64,000 bases of DNA from Toxonevra muliebris (GCA_963691655.1 OY829326.1:78733235-78797234), one strand, 5' to 3'. Shown: positions 1 to 12,465, numbered from the stretch's first letter. Notes: a model not told the origin generated them from the sequence alone. Numbers and translations are program-made.

Positions 1-3000
1 GAAATAATGATCAATAGTATTCAAACCTTGTAGATATGTTTTATTACTTTAACAATATACAAAAATATGTAAAAAAAAATTATAATTTTAAGTAAACTAA
101 AATTGGTGTTACAGTTGCCCTTTTCAACAAAAAATGGATCTTTCTGATGAGTCATGGTTTGGTATAAAAAAAAAAAAAAATCAGGATGAGTGTAAAGAAT
201 GTAAGAGCAGCATGTACCTGCACTGTCTTCAACTGGCTAATCGGAGGCGGAAGACACTAACAACCTGCACTACCTCACGAGCGACATGGCTCTCATATAA
301 TGAAGGTCGATCTCGCTAGCTTTTAACCAGGGCTCGTACCGGCACTGCTAGCAGCAGCCTACACCGGCCACTGGTGTAAAATCGGTGGAGTAGTTTTTGT
401 TTTGTGTCATGCAGAAAAATATAGTTTTGAGATAAATGAGTTTAAACTTCGGTCGGCCTTTTTACCTGCTTCTGCGCTCACCTGCTAAATAGGCTGTAGA
501 AGTCGAAATACTGAAAATATTGATACGAAAATTTTACAGTATACTTTTAAAAGCCTATACTTTTTAACTATAAAAACAAAAAAAAATCGATTTTTTGAAA
601 AATCTTGACCAGAAGGCCTTAAGAAAAATTAATAACCTGTGGTGAAGATTTCATTCACAAATTAAGGAGGTGTTTTTATATAGGGGCTTGGAAAGATGCA
701 TTTTTTATTTACAGCATAAATTTATAGTTTGAAACCTGTACTTATAGAATACGAAGCCGTTAATGAACCTCCGACAGACTAAAAATTATTAAAATAAACA
801 TGTTTTCGGATGGATCAAAGTTGGGAATTTTGTCCGACAAAATCGATTTTTTAATTCTCAGGCCTCCCAATCATGATATCATTATATTTTCTTTATCGTA
901 GATTCATCCATTGCTTACTTTTTTATACTAATTAAGTGCTGGAGTGTACTTGTACATCGCATTCCGGCTCACTTCCGGATAGTTTCACGGTGATTGGCTA
1001 TATCTCCGCCATTTTTATTTTTTTATGCAATAAAAATCTTTTTTAAAAGTGCAATTATACGATAAAAGAATATCTATGACTATTAGCATTTACATAAGAA
1101 CCCGCCCTGAAGAATAAGGCGTGTGAAACAAAGTGCAACTCCTTTTCAAACTTTGAGTTGGTGAATTGGTTTCTTTAAAAATTCTTTTAAGATTATCATC
1201 AAAAATTTAGAGGGGAAAATGTCACTAAACGAGGGAAAACATGACAAAAAATGGATTTGGAAAAATATCTGTGTTTAATCCTTTGACGACCAATGGGACA
1301 CCGGTGACCCTTTTACCTTTGAGTTTTTCCTGGAAAAACTAGGGAATTGATTTTCCTCAACAAGGTATCATTCAATAGGGAATGAATGTGCCTTTCAGAA
1401 AGTACCTAATTTTCAAGGGTTGATTCATCCCTTTGCCTACCAGACCACCCCCAATTCGAAAAATCTAAACTTTTTCACACCCTTCTTTTTGCTGCAGTAT
1501 TTTGGGAGTGGGTGGAGCTACAGGTCCAAAATTGATTGAGAAGTTGTGAGCAACCTACCTCTTTACAACCAAAAAAAAAAAAAGAAAAAAATAGTCCATT
1601 TCGACCACCCACGCGACCATCTAATCTGACGGGTCCTCTATGTCCCAATGGTCGTCAACGGAAAAAATCAATGACACATTCTAATTTTGTGGGCAGGTGG
1701 ATTTATTTTCAACAAATTAAATTTGTTTATATTTTTGATTGATACATTGAACGTCTATTTTTTGTGATAAATTTCGAAGCAATTTCTATCATTAGTGAAG
1801 CAAAATGGTTTTTTGCAAAAAGCACAAATAGCATTTGTTCAATGGTCCTTGCCTTGTTTGGAGCAGACAATACATCTCTTGCATCCGTTTCACTTTAGCA
1901 GAGATAAACTTGCGACTTCGCAAGTTTGAATCGTTTAGGCCCCTCTCTTAGAGCTTCTGATGGTGGTCTCTTGCGGTTGCTGAACGAATTGCACAATTGC
2001 CTTGAGATAAGCTAGACAATACAAGTTAATAAAGAATATTTGATTTACTGAAGATAAATTCAGTTGTCTTTTGGCTGTTTAATAAAAAATTTCTTTAAAA
2101 ACTTCAATACATACTTTTTATACACAGTAATAGAGACCGCGAAAAAAACTTGAAAAGTAACAAATTTTATAGTCACCCCAAAATGAAAAGCTTTACCCGA
2201 ATCAATAATTTTGGTTGACAACATGGTTGCATAGGAATATATTTTTTATATTTATTTTAGGAATATATGTCTTTACATTTGATATATGCTTCTAATATAA
2301 TTGTCAAAATATTAAGAAGTAACTCTGTGTTCAAAAGCAGTAATCGCTTAAGTCTGAAAATTTCATTTCAAGTGAACACGGTTTGAAGTTAATGCGATTA
2401 GTTTTCACTCTACGCAAGCAAACGCGTTTCTTTTCTTATAACTTTTGATTCAAAAAACAAAGAATTTCGGCGATTTTACGCACATGTGCATTGGAATAAA
2501 AAGAATGAGATAGCATTTACAACTCATTTCTGTTTCAAGTCGACTTAAGCGATTATTGCTTTTGACTACAGAATTGTTAAGCTGGCATATCTGCGCATCT
2601 GTTTTGACTGCAGTGCTGCATACAGAATATCTACACATGTGTTTCAAGCATTATTATTTCTCATGTGACTGCTTTTAGGTTTATTTTTATACAGTGTATG
2701 GCAATTGCGATCACTCACTAACACAATCTCATTTTCAATTTTGCCGACCACTGGTTTAATAAGTGAAAAGTTTGCACTCTTCTCAAAGCAGAAACAGTGG
2801 GTTGAAGGCAAAGTCTTATAGACAGTTTACAAAAAATATGAAGTTTCTAAAAATACAAATGAAAATTATTTGGAAATATTGGATATTTAACAAAAATATT
2901 TTGTTCCAAATTTCTCCTGTTCAGTGTGAATTCAGACTACTAAGATATACATAAGATATACATAAGACCCTGTTATCATTTACCACAACACTAATCCCAC

Positions 3001-3268
3001 GCACTGGCATGGAAAAGTAATTTTTATCTAATTTTTAAGATTTGAAGTAATTATTGTGAGTTTCAAAGTGAAGAAAGATTCAATGAATAGATAAACGTAT
3101 ATAACAAAAAAAAAAAAACTACATATGCCTAAATAATTCAAAATCATCAAAAACAGGTTGGGTAACCTTTCCAAAATTGTTTTCACACCCAATTCTTGGT
3201 AAATTTGTGTGATGTGTGACGAGTCATACTTTGCCTTTAAACGCAACGAATGGTAGTAGACATATTAC
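1..3268. other. Intergenic, no gene seen
   Basis: AT-rich sequence with homopolymer runs. The short open frames at 134, 1536, 2450 and 2763 have no codon or motif support. Confidence 0.6.
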
Positions 3269-3269
3269 T

Positions 3270-3796
3270 TTAACCCTTAAACGCCGAATACGTCTGATTT
3301 AAATTAAAAACATACTTAGAGGTATTATTTGGGATTCCGAGCAACATTTGTTCTACGAGTTTTCAAATAAATTAGTTTAAAGTGCCGTAATTTCGATTGA
3401 CAAGGTTGGCCACAGTAGTACCCTTTGGGGATTATCTGGAGAATAAGTTAAAATACGTGAGCAATAATTTTTAAAAACAAGTTTTTAGTGTTATCCCATA
3501 CCGTTTGACACAAATTTTTTAACCCGGCAATATATTTGTTATATAAAAATTCGAAAATAAAAAACCGTATTTTCTGTATGTGGTTCAAAATTTTTGCCAA
3601 ACGTGCTTTCTGAGTTAAAAATAACTGTAACTATGCGACAGTTGTCATTTTTGCATTCTTATTTGTACGTATTAATAAAGAAATCTTTTGTCAGTAAAAT
3701 CAGATATTTATTTTAAATGGCGAACGTAAAATGGCGGCACAGACAGCCGCTAAAGTGGTTGGTCATTGCAGTGACCAGTGGGTATTTAAGGGTTAA
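3270..3796. mobile_element. piggyBac-like MITE with TTAA ends
   Basis: TTAACCCTTAAACGCC (3270) faces AAATACCCACTGGTC... in inverted form at the right (TATTTAAGGGTTAA, ending 3796). TTAA target duplications flank a CCCTTAAA terminal repeat. It is 519 bp between duplications with no transposase frame. Confidence 0.65.
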
Positions 3797-4309
3797 GTCT
3801 CCCAATGTGGAAAATATTCTTCATAAAATTGCATTCTGAATTTGTGAACATATTTTAAGATTTATTTCATCAAACTTATCAAATTTTATTTTCGATGCTA
3901 TACAAAAATCAATCGCCAAAATTTTGAGACTATGATTTTGTTTCGGGCTGAACTACCGAGCGTAGAGTTGCTAGCGCCTGATGTGTAGATGAAAAAAATG
4001 CTATTCTCTGAGAAAGCCCAAGAACGTATACCGAATTTGCACGAGGCGATAAATTACTTAGTTTTCGGAATTTCTAATTGAAATTTCGCAGGCATCAGAG
4101 TGACTCAAAATAAAAAAAAAATTATTTAGCTTTTGCCTATTTTCAATCGCTCACAGTTTTTACATCATTTGTCGAAATACGCCAAATTTTTAATATGTCC
4201 ATCTGGTAACGCTGATTAAGAATTGTTAAGAAATTAAAAAAAAAAATTAAAGTGCTTAAAAATTTTTGAAGTGAAACTTCTTTAGCGAGGGTAAATCGAA
4301 AATTTTGCA

Positions 4310-4455
4310 ACGGAAATCGCATTGTTGTTGCTCTCATACGAAAATAATAAGAAACGAAGTTATGCTGTTGTTAGTGTTTAGCGAATGAGGTCACATGGGG
4401 ATCGGCTACATACAATCATGCAGAGAGTCGACTTCTCGCAGTTTTATCTCATGTG
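4310..4455 (+). repeat. Local direct duplication, copy 1
   Basis: GCATTGTTGTTGCTCTCATACGAAA through CGGCTACATACAATCATGCAGAGAG..GACTTCTC, shown here in pieces, is repeated at 5428-5545 (CGCATTTTTGTTGCACTCATACGAAA and GGCTACATACAATCAAGCAGAGA, in pieces). Confidence 0.65.
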
Positions 4456-4484
4456 CTACAATATTATCATTCTACTCTGTATTA

Positions 4485-4545
4485 TAAAATAAAAAAATAA
4501 ATAATAAAAATAATAATAAAAATAAAAAATTAAAAAATGATGGAT
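4485..4545. repeat. A-rich AAT/AAAT microsatellite
   Basis: AATAAAAAAATAAATAATAA-type simple sequence, 60 bp. Confidence 0.7.
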
Positions 4546-4719
4546 TTTAAATTGTACCTATAATTTAAAAAGCATAAAGTACATAAACGTAAAGTGCGTT
4601 TATGTACTTAGCATACATTCCCGTCTTTGTCTACTGGCTAATTTTCATAGCCTTCTTATATTCAATATAAATATGAAGTGTATGAGAATTATAAGATAGT
4701 GTACAAGTACACACATTGG

Positions 4720-4868
4720 TTGGTAATGGCAAAACCACCAAGCCGATAAAAAATTGCCACACCGCCGTTCGGAGTCGGCGTTAAACTGTAGGTCCAACTA
4801 TGTGGTATCACAATGGTTCAGGCCTAAGTGTGTCTCTCGACAGCCACTCCAACCTAACCTAACCTATC
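4720..4868 (+). repeat. Dispersed repeat ending in short CCTAA run
   Basis: CCGATAAAAAATTGCCAC, CGCCGTTCGGAGTCGGCG and TTAAACTGTAGGTCC recur, rearranged, at 36080-36215. The 3' end is three units of the CCTAA pentamer (4850-4866), like the tail of some LINE 3' ends. Confidence 0.55.
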
Positions 4869-5334
4869 TTCTTTATGTGGATACGTACCCTATCTTTAAA
4901 AATGTATAAACAGAAAATATAACAATTGTATTGTAAATCTGCAATATGAGGGGCATTCGATATTTGTTAAATATGCTTTGATAAAAGTCAAATGTGCCCC
5001 AAAAGCTCCTGATGATTTTTTTCTTCCTTTTAAATTTATCTTGTTTTATTTTCACAAAACTCACTTTTATTTTAATATTAAAGAGTGCTAACAAATTGTG
5101 TTACTCTCCTTTAAAAAACAGTTACAATTAATTTACAAAACGCTAGTTGTCGAAAATTACATCAGCCTTAGCAAATTTACAAAAACACGTGTTAATCCAA
5201 GAAGACTTAAAGTAGAACCTTCAAATCAAATTAAGCTTTTTTCTACATTTTAACTTTTTGGCTTTTAGGGTGTGGTCATACTTAAAATGGCAAAGTCAAA
5301 TATGCCCCGATGTCAAAGGTACCCCACTTTACCC

Positions 5335-5675
5335 TACTACGTCGTGCTTGAGAATATCAACAGAAAAAAAGCTTCAGAAAATAGATAGAGGATGAGTGCA
5401 AAAGCTTCAACAACAACGGTCACGTGAAAAATCGCATTTTTGTTGCACTCATACGAAACCAAAAAGTAGCGAAGTTATGCAGTTATGTTAATCGGCTACA
5501 TACAATCAAGCAGAGAATCGACTTCTCATATCTCATGTGCTTTAGTGCTTGATTATATGTGTTATATACGTGCACTACGTCGTGCTTGGGCCGATAAGTG
5601 GAGAAAGTATCAACAGAAAAAAAGTAACAGCAAAATAGAGAGAAGAAGACTGCAAAAACTTCAGCAGAATTTGTT
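5335..5675 (+). repeat. Local direct duplication, copy 2, with internal duplicate
   Basis: 5428-5545 repeats 4310-4455. Within the region, CTACGTCGTGCTTG plus TATCAACAGAAAAAAAG occurs at 5338-5380 and again at 5575-5625. The open frame 5485-5679 spans this and is probably not a gene. Confidence 0.6.
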
Positions 5676-5679
5676 ATAA

Positions 5680-7025
5680 ATGTTTTCTAACAATTTTCAA
5701 ATAAACAACAAAGCTTCACTTCTACTGTGAGTGCCTGCAGACACATAATTTTTTTTTATTTTCATAAGTAATAGGGGGATAAAGGGAATAAAAACGCCAC
5801 TGATTTAGGTTAACGGCAGCGAAACTTATTATAAAGTCTACAGGAAAAATGTTTTCCGTTGAAATATATTGGGGTCATTTAAGGTCAAAACTACCTACGC
5901 CCAACTTTTTTTTTTAAGAAACTAATCTTGTAAAGCAAAGGACTTTTTTGCAAATAAAAATTTTTTATAGTTACTGAATCAACTGAATGTTAAACCACAC
6001 AAGTCTGATTTTTTTAAAAAAGTTAACCCTTGTAAGACAAATTTTGTACTTTTGCAATAATCTGTTTAGATATATTAAATTATTCGTTAAAAAAAAGAAT
6101 AATCCCCAGCGAAAAACGTTAAAAAGTCAAAGCCAAACGAAATGCAATTTTGAATGTAAGTTATTCCTGGTTTCAAAGGTAGTATGTGTGTTATTACAAT
6201 AGTGTCCCTGTCGACGGTCGAAGATTAATGACAGCCCTAGTCTAGAAGAAAGTACAATTTTTTGCAGAATAGACGTTTTATTTATTTAATTTTTGGATAT
6301 TTAATCTAAAAAACGGATTTCCTATTTTTCTGCATCTACGAAGATTAACACTACAAGTGGAACCCAAATTTTACATTCGGCAAATTTAGCAGCAAAGAAG
6401 ACTTTTTGAATATCGAAGAACTCTAGCTTTCTGGTCACTCTTAATGTACATACCTATTCATAAATAGAGTAATTAAAAAATTATACGTATGTAAATCAAT
6501 TTTAGATTTTTATTGCATATTTTACTGATTAAGCTTCTAGAGTTTAGTTTAAACTTTCTGTAATTAAATTAATTTTTTTTTTACAAATTTGCTGATCCAA
6601 ATTATATATTTATCTCCAGTAATGGTTGTTGAATAATATCTGTGTCGTTATAAGCTATTTTTTACAATGATTTATCTTATGTTGAATTGATATTTTTCTG
6701 AAAGACAAAATTAGTTTTATTGAAGGGCTTACATAAAGACAAAACAGAAAAATATTGTAATTGTATTTTATTTTTATAAAGCAATGTTTAAATTCTTTTA
6801 CATTCTTATGTTCGGCTTATATTAAAAAGTTTCTGCAGTAACTAAATAAAGGATATTCCATAAAAAAGTTCAGACATAAGTTACATTAATTTACCGACAC
6901 AGATATACATAATTAAGTTTTGTTAAATAAACGTATAAACTTTTAGGACTGTATTGCCATCTAAGTATCATATCTGTTGAATTATTTTGCATTTCATTGT
7001 TTCATTTATATTTAATGGAATAAGT
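5680..7025. other. Intergenic, 3' flank of the peritrophin gene
   Basis: AT-rich; nothing recognised apart from poly-T/A runs. Confidence 0.5.
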
Positions 7026-8358
7026 TTAATCAGTTCCTTCCTCAGTCTCCTTAGTCTCTTCCGCCGTTTCCTCCTCAGTCCCTTCCTCAGAAGTATTCTC
7101 ATTGGTGTTCTCTTCACTAGTATCCTCCGATGTATCCTCTTCGGTGTTCTCTTCACTAGTTTTTTCATCAGTATTCTCCTCACTGGACTTATTAGGGTCT
7201 TTCTCCTTGTAGCATGCACCATTCTTAAGCTGATAACTAGCCTGTTTTTCTGGTGTATCTTTCACACAAGCTTGTAATACTTCATTGAAATAAGTCGAGG
7301 GATTAATGCAGCTCGATGTGCCTGTTCGCGCACCATCCTCACATGAGTAATATTTTCGACATTCTGGATCAACGCCATTGACGAATGATTTTTTGGAACC
7401 TTCACAGCGATCACATGTTGGACTGGTTTGGGCTGATCGGCGTGAAACACACTTATTTAACTTCACATCATAGAAAAGACCCACTTGGCATTTAAATCTA
7501 ATCCAATTTCCATTTCGGCACATTAGATAGGTTGAACAAAAGGAAGCGCTTGGCTTTTCTGCGCCTTCAACTTTGCATGTACCATCACCGTCTGGTTGAA
7601 TGTCGTTACCAGTTACACGGGTACATAATGCTTGGTTGAAGTAATTGCACAGTCGTAGTTGAACATCGAAAATCTAAAATATTGAAAAAGATTTCTCGGT
7701 ATACTATACTATATTTTACAATTTTTATATATTTTAAATATAAATATATATTATATTCCATTTTATTACTTACCATTCCGTTTGAGCACTCGCCAGTTGA
7801 AAGTTTGTCATTTTGGCATAATTGCCATTTATCACATTCCAAATTACTACCAAAATATACATTATTGGGAACAACCGAACATGCCGTTTTAAAATCAGCA
7901 CCTGGACCAATTCCATTGCCTTTGCAATTGCCATAATTACAAGCGCCGTTAATGAAAACTTGCCCACTACCACATTGGCCACGTCCAGCTTCAACATTAT
8001 TCTGACAGTATACCCAACCACCGCAGGTGCCAGGTAGTGGTACATGAACATTATTTTTACCAGAACAAGGATTACCAATGTTATGATAGCAGTTAACTTC
8101 AGATGATGGTCTACAGTTGCCGACATTCTTATCGAACGATTGATTGCTGGAACAACTTTGCTGTATAGCTTTACCAGCACGACATGTATAGTAAGTTTGG
8201 CAGGAATCAATGCTACCTAATTGTGTGCCATCTTTTACTAAGGTACAAAAACCATTTACATCATATTCGGCGTTAATGGTATGCGCAATAGTCAAAAATG
8301 TGACACAAATTAATAAATGTTTACCTGTGAATAAAAATAAATTAATTAAATATTGCAA
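7026..8358 (-). CDS. Secreted peritrophin-like chitin-binding protein, two exons visible
   Basis: Exons at 8358-7774 and 7673-7026, joined by a 100 bp phase-0 intron with a GTAAGT donor and a TTTTAG acceptor; together about 410 residues. A hydrophobic signal peptide is followed by five Cys-rich chitin-binding type-2 (peritrophin-A) units, at roughly residues 36-90, 97-146, 158-212, 222-280 and 282-345, with the usual aromatic residues between cysteines (QTYYTC, GGWVYC, DKWQLC, STYLMC, RKYYSC). The intron splits unit 3. The last 55 or so residues are a Glu/Thr/Ser-rich acidic tail. By family knowledge such proteins are secreted by midgut cells and crosslink chitin in the peritrophic matrix. 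The start is uncertain: a very good acceptor (TTATTCACAG) ends at 8325, so residues before GKHLLIC may be intronic and the true ATG may lie in an unseen upstream exon, read in phase 1. The family call is confident; the exact paralogue is not. Confidence 0.87.
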
Positions 8359-8647
8359 ACTTAAAATATTAGCAAAGAAAAATTAATACGATTTTCTTAT
8401 TCAGACTTTTATTTAGTATAGTTAGGTAAATAAATAAGTAATAATAAATTTATTTATCGGAAGATAGATGTATCCATGAAGACTTTACATATGCAATTAT
8501 TATTTCCGAATTTCGAGCTTACAAGTTTATCATTAGGAATATATTCCTAAAGTTTGAAAATTTTTAGAGTCCGTATTGTAATTTACTTTACAAAACACTT
8601 TTAGAAGAAAATGATTTCTTGAAAAATAATAGTGATAATAGTGACAA

Positions 8648-8696
8648 AGATTACTGATGAGGAACCGTAGCTGGTTCCGAAACGATCGTCTGATCT
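8648..8696 (+). ncRNA. Hammerhead ribozyme motif (type I), copy 1
   Basis: The order is stem I 5' strand AGATTA (8648-8653), core CTGATGA (8654-8660), stem II GGAACC/GGTTCC with loop GTAGCT (8661-8678), core GAAA (8679-8682), a self-complementary stem III CGATCG (8683-8688), the cleavage dinucleotide TC (8689-8690, so GUC), and stem I 3' strand TGATCT (8691-8696). All invariant core residues of the hammerhead consensus are present. Stem II is perfect (6 bp) and stem I forms 6 bp with one U-G wobble. Stem III is only 2-3 bp, as is known for minimal type I hammerheads of retroelements, which may act as dimers. Activity is inferred, not shown. Confidence 0.72.
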
Positions 8697-8699
8697 GCT

Positions 8700-11100
8700 A
8701 GTTCTATGAACTTTTTGAAATTCTTCTGGTATCACTGTTCATTTAAAGCCTAATAATTTAATTCAATTTTTACTAGCTAATTTGAAGTGTGAACTGCCAA
8801 AAATACTAAAATAGTGATTGCAATTCATTGGCCAACAATTGTAGATATGAATGTGCAACAATAATTATTGTCTATATCTTAGACTTAAATAGATTTTACG
8901 TGTACATTCTCATTACATACAGAAACATTTCTCCAGCTAAGCTAAGAAACTAACATACACTCTAAAAAATGACACGTTCTGGTATAAATATTTTTTTTTT
9001 TTAAAGTGGGTACATTTAACATGCACTTTTAAAGTTTAAAATTTAAACTATCTATTAATAATCATATATAAATATTGCGTAATTTAACTATATAAGTACA
9101 ATACGTGTATTTTGAACACATTACAGGGAAATTGCTATATTAAGGGGGAAGGGCACTGTGACGGGTCAAAAAATTTAAAAAATTAAAGTTTATATATTCA
9201 AAAATATGTGTACAAAATCAAAATTACAAATGTACAAGTCAAAAGGCCAAGAGTCGACTGAATTACATCCATTTTAGTGATAGTAAGTAGACTGAAAACT
9301 TAATGGACTGAAAACTTTAAACGCGTTTTTCTTGAAACAACTTTTTTCGAACTGGTCGCATCGATAACTCGATCAAATATTAACCGATTTTCAATTTTTA
9401 TTCGTTTTATTCGTCTTTGCAGTGGCCATCGTTAAGCGTAGCCGATTTTTAAATTTTTGATTTTACTATTTTTTAAGCTCTTTTGAAAAAAAAAGGTCGA
9501 AAACATGAAAAAATTTTGTGGAAAATAAAAAAAACAAAAAAACGCTACGTGCGACGAGAATTATATTCATATAGATTATTAAAAACCAATTTTTTTTTTC
9601 AGAAAATCCGTTCTTGATCCGTCTTTTCGGGCTCCATGGCAACGCCCATATCTTCAAAACTATTTAATATTTTTTATTAAAAAATTATGGAAATATTGTT
9701 GGAAATGCACTTATTAAAATGAATATAAAACGATCCCCATATTCCTTTATTTGACAGATCAAAAAAATTCCCTAAAACCACTCATTTTTCCAGTGGCATT
9801 CCCCCGTAATGATGGGAACCGAAATCACACAAAGTTATCACTACAAATTTTTCACTTGTCATTCTACACTTTTTACTCACCGCTCATTTTCGATTTTCGT
9901 TTTTCGTTTTTGCTTACAATTAAATGTATGCAAGCTATTATTAAAGACTAATTTGTACTTCCTCTTTGCATGGGTTTAAGTACTAAATGGAATGATTCTA
10001 AATTTCGTTTATTTGATAACATTTATTGATACTTATACTTGAAAGTACCTATTAATAAATGTTTACTGCCAAAATGATAAATTTTAAAAGTTTCTATTCA
10101 ATAAAAAAAAAAAACTTAAAACGAAAACAACTGATAAACACTCCAACATATACCGGAAATCTGCCAAAGTTATGAAAGGTGGGTATGTGTATGTGAGTAA
10201 GGGGGAACTATTTAATTTTATTTAGAAAACAGTAGGTATTCACTTCAGTTGAAATGATTGAGATGATCTTAATGGAGTTTTTGATATGATTGACCACTAG
10301 CAGTAAATGGGCAAGAGAGCAAATCATATACATTTTCAAATATGGAATATGTGGAGAAAATATATTATTTCTGTTTTAATTTTAAAGGCAGCCCTGGATA
10401 AATTTTGATTAGAAGGGAATTCGCTTTGAATTATTTCAAATTAAAAACAAAATATAGGTACTTAATTAATATTCATACATATAATTAAAAATTGGAAATA
10501 TCAGTGGCCAGAATTCGTGTTTTGAATTTCGAGGAAAAAGGCTTATGATTGCTAAAATATGATATATGGTAAATACTTTTCTCTAGATGACTGGTAAATA
10601 CCGCATCTATTGTTGTTTCGCATTTGGTTGTTGCTTCCTGTGTGACCGTTAAAAAATTTTAAAGACAATAAAAAAGGGGCAACGCGGGTTAAAAAGGGCC
10701 AATTGTTATTAATGAAGGAAGATATTAAAAATCCAAAATGTCAATAAATGCCGCAAGCGCTGCTATGTGGTAAATTACAAACAAATATAATTGTTCATTT
10801 AAATGGTTGTTAAAATTTCCCACATCGTGCCAAAATTTTTCAGTGTTGTTTATTTCAAATAACTTTTTAAGAGATTTTTCTTTGGAATTGAGCTTACATC
10901 TGCATGAAAATTGCTTCACTTTCTTTCAGAAAGTTTTTTCAAGAGTAAATTGCTATAAGGGAGAAAACGCAAATTTTTTTTTTGCTTACATCAGCAGTGT
11001 ACTCAAAAAAATACTTTCTGAGGGCAACGTTCTTGCAGTCTTGCCAATTACTTTTTCTGGACGACTTCAGCAGACTGAACTACTTTAGGAACCAAAACCC
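8700..11100. other. Intergenic, no gene seen
   Basis: AT-rich. TTAAGGGGGAAGGGCACTGT at 9140 weakly resembles TTAAGGGGGCATGTCCCTTG at 57184, perhaps ends of one repeat. Short frames at 9751 and 10807 look random. Confidence 0.5.
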
Positions 11101-11870
11101 GTAAACACATATATCTGTCATACCCCTGATCAAAAAGTTCCCGGAATAACCACCGTGTTGCGCTCTCATTGTTCCGATTCGAGTTATGTTTTTGTTGTTA
11201 AGTTGGTACATCTGTTGTTCCCTCTAAATCTTAGCGTCATGGCTTGACATGCAAAAGTTACGTAGCCAAGAGTACATCTATCTCTGTGTGTGTTTTCGAT
11301 TTTTTACAGTTTTATTTAATTGTATTGTATTAAATTATGCGTAAAAACGGATTTAATGGTGCGCGAACGTTGGAAATGTTGGAAAAGTGTTTCGGCAACG
11401 ATTCTCTGAAGAAAACGGTCGTTTACCAGTGGCACGAGCGGTTCAAAAGTAGTCATGAGTCAGTCGAAGATGATGAACGCAGTGGCAGACCATCGACATC
11501 GAAAACCGACGAAAACATTGATAAAGTAAAAGAAATTTTGGTTAATAACCGCAAATTAACCATCAGAGAGTATTATTTGGGCGTTATGAGGCGTTTGTGT
11601 GAGCAATTCGCCGAAAGAGACCAGAATTGTGGACAGAAAACTCTTAGATTTTGCACCATGATAACGCACCGCCGCACAGTGCCATCATTATTCGTAATTT
11701 TTTGACGAAAAATGCAACGAATACCATCCAACAGCCACCGAATTCAGCTGATTTGGCCTCCTGTGACTTCATATCATCAAAAAGTAAAAAGACATCAAAA
11801 AGTAAAAAGACCGTAACTAGTGCTGGAAACATTGCAAGGAATAAAAGAAACAAAATTCAATAAAAGTAAG
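11100..11870 (+). mobile_element. Internally deleted mariner-type transposon
   Basis: 11337-11575 encodes the N-terminal helix-turn-helix part of a mariner transposase (VVYQWHERFK, then DDERSGRPSTS and KLTIRE). Coding then jumps to the RRK(R)PELW region, and in the +2 frame from 11650 to the HHDNAPPHSA motif and PPNSADLASCDF, the second and third catalytic positions. The segment with the first catalytic Asp is deleted and a frameshift separates the halves, so it is inactive. 11780-11812 holds two copies of an 18 bp unit (ATCAAAAAGTAAAAAGAC). The sequence near 11125 (CCTGATCAAAAAGTTCCCGG) may be the left terminal repeat. Confidence 0.8.
11337..11705 (+). pseudogene. Mariner transposase N-terminal remnant
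   Basis: A 122-residue open frame. Residues 1-80 match the mariner HTH domain; the rest is out of frame relative to the family after the deletion near 11575. The DNAPPHSA motif continues in another frame at 11651-11863. It is a remnant only. Confidence 0.75.
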
Positions 11871-11875
11871 AATGC

Positions 11876-11950
11876 TTATGTGGCTCAGTTGGTCAGCGCG
11901 TTCCTCGGCAGCCACGATCCGGATTTTCGGCCACATGCTCGAGGGTGAAG
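11876..11950 (+). other. tRNA-like A-box segment (possible SINE head)
   Basis: TGGCTCAGTTGGTCAGCGC matches the tRNA D-arm and the pol III A-box consensus, but no matching B box or cloverleaf follows. It may be the 5' end of a tRNA-derived SINE or a tRNA relic. Confidence 0.3.
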
Positions 11951-12067
11951 AAACTTTACCAATAGGACAACTCAATAAGAGATCAAGGAAAACGTAATAA
12001 AACAATAAAAGTAAATAAGAAAAAACTAAGATGAATGAACAAATAAATATAACATTATTGTAATAGC

Positions 12068-12425
12068 ATACGCGTTGCTGCTATCGAGAGGAGAAAAGCA
12101 ATATTTGCTTGAAGAAAGGTCGATTAACGTAAGTTTTTGAATGAGTGAAATGAATTTGCCTTTAATTGAATTTGATTATTGTCTTCAGCTCTCACAATTC
12201 TCTAAATATGTAAACTGATACGTAATCAACATTGTCTACTGACGAAGAAAAAAATTAAGAATGAAGACAAAGATCTGAGAAAAAGTTTCAGGACGTTTAT
12301 ACCACTATATTACATTGAAATTACTAGGTAATAAAAGCATAAAAACTGTTCTGATTTGTACTGATTTTCACTGCTTTCTAACGTCTAATGTACTGATTTC
12401 GCGGTTCAAAAATCGGACTACCCTG
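12068..12425 (+). repeat. Dispersed DNA repeat, copy 1
   Basis: About 340 bp align at high identity with 60142-60465, starting at CGCGTTGCTGCTATCGAG and passing CTACTGACGAAGAAAAAAA. Its right end (GTACTGATTT...GGACTACCCT) mirrors the left end of the 59.1 kb copy (AGGGTAGCCAGACGTACTGATTT), suggesting a terminal-inverted-repeat transposon. Confidence 0.75.
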
Positions 12426-12465
12426 CTCCAAGGCAGCAATCATAAGAGCAATAAGAGATAAAAGG

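Noticed and set aside
6968..7277. Open frames of 84 and 96 residues on both strands (K/R-rich and F/L/S-rich)
   Set aside because: Shadows of the acidic Glu/Thr/Ser-rich tail of the peritrophin gene; the biased composition opens the other frames.
7682..8210. Frames on both strands across the peritrophin exon
   Set aside because: Overlap the Cys-domain exon and carry no domain of their own.
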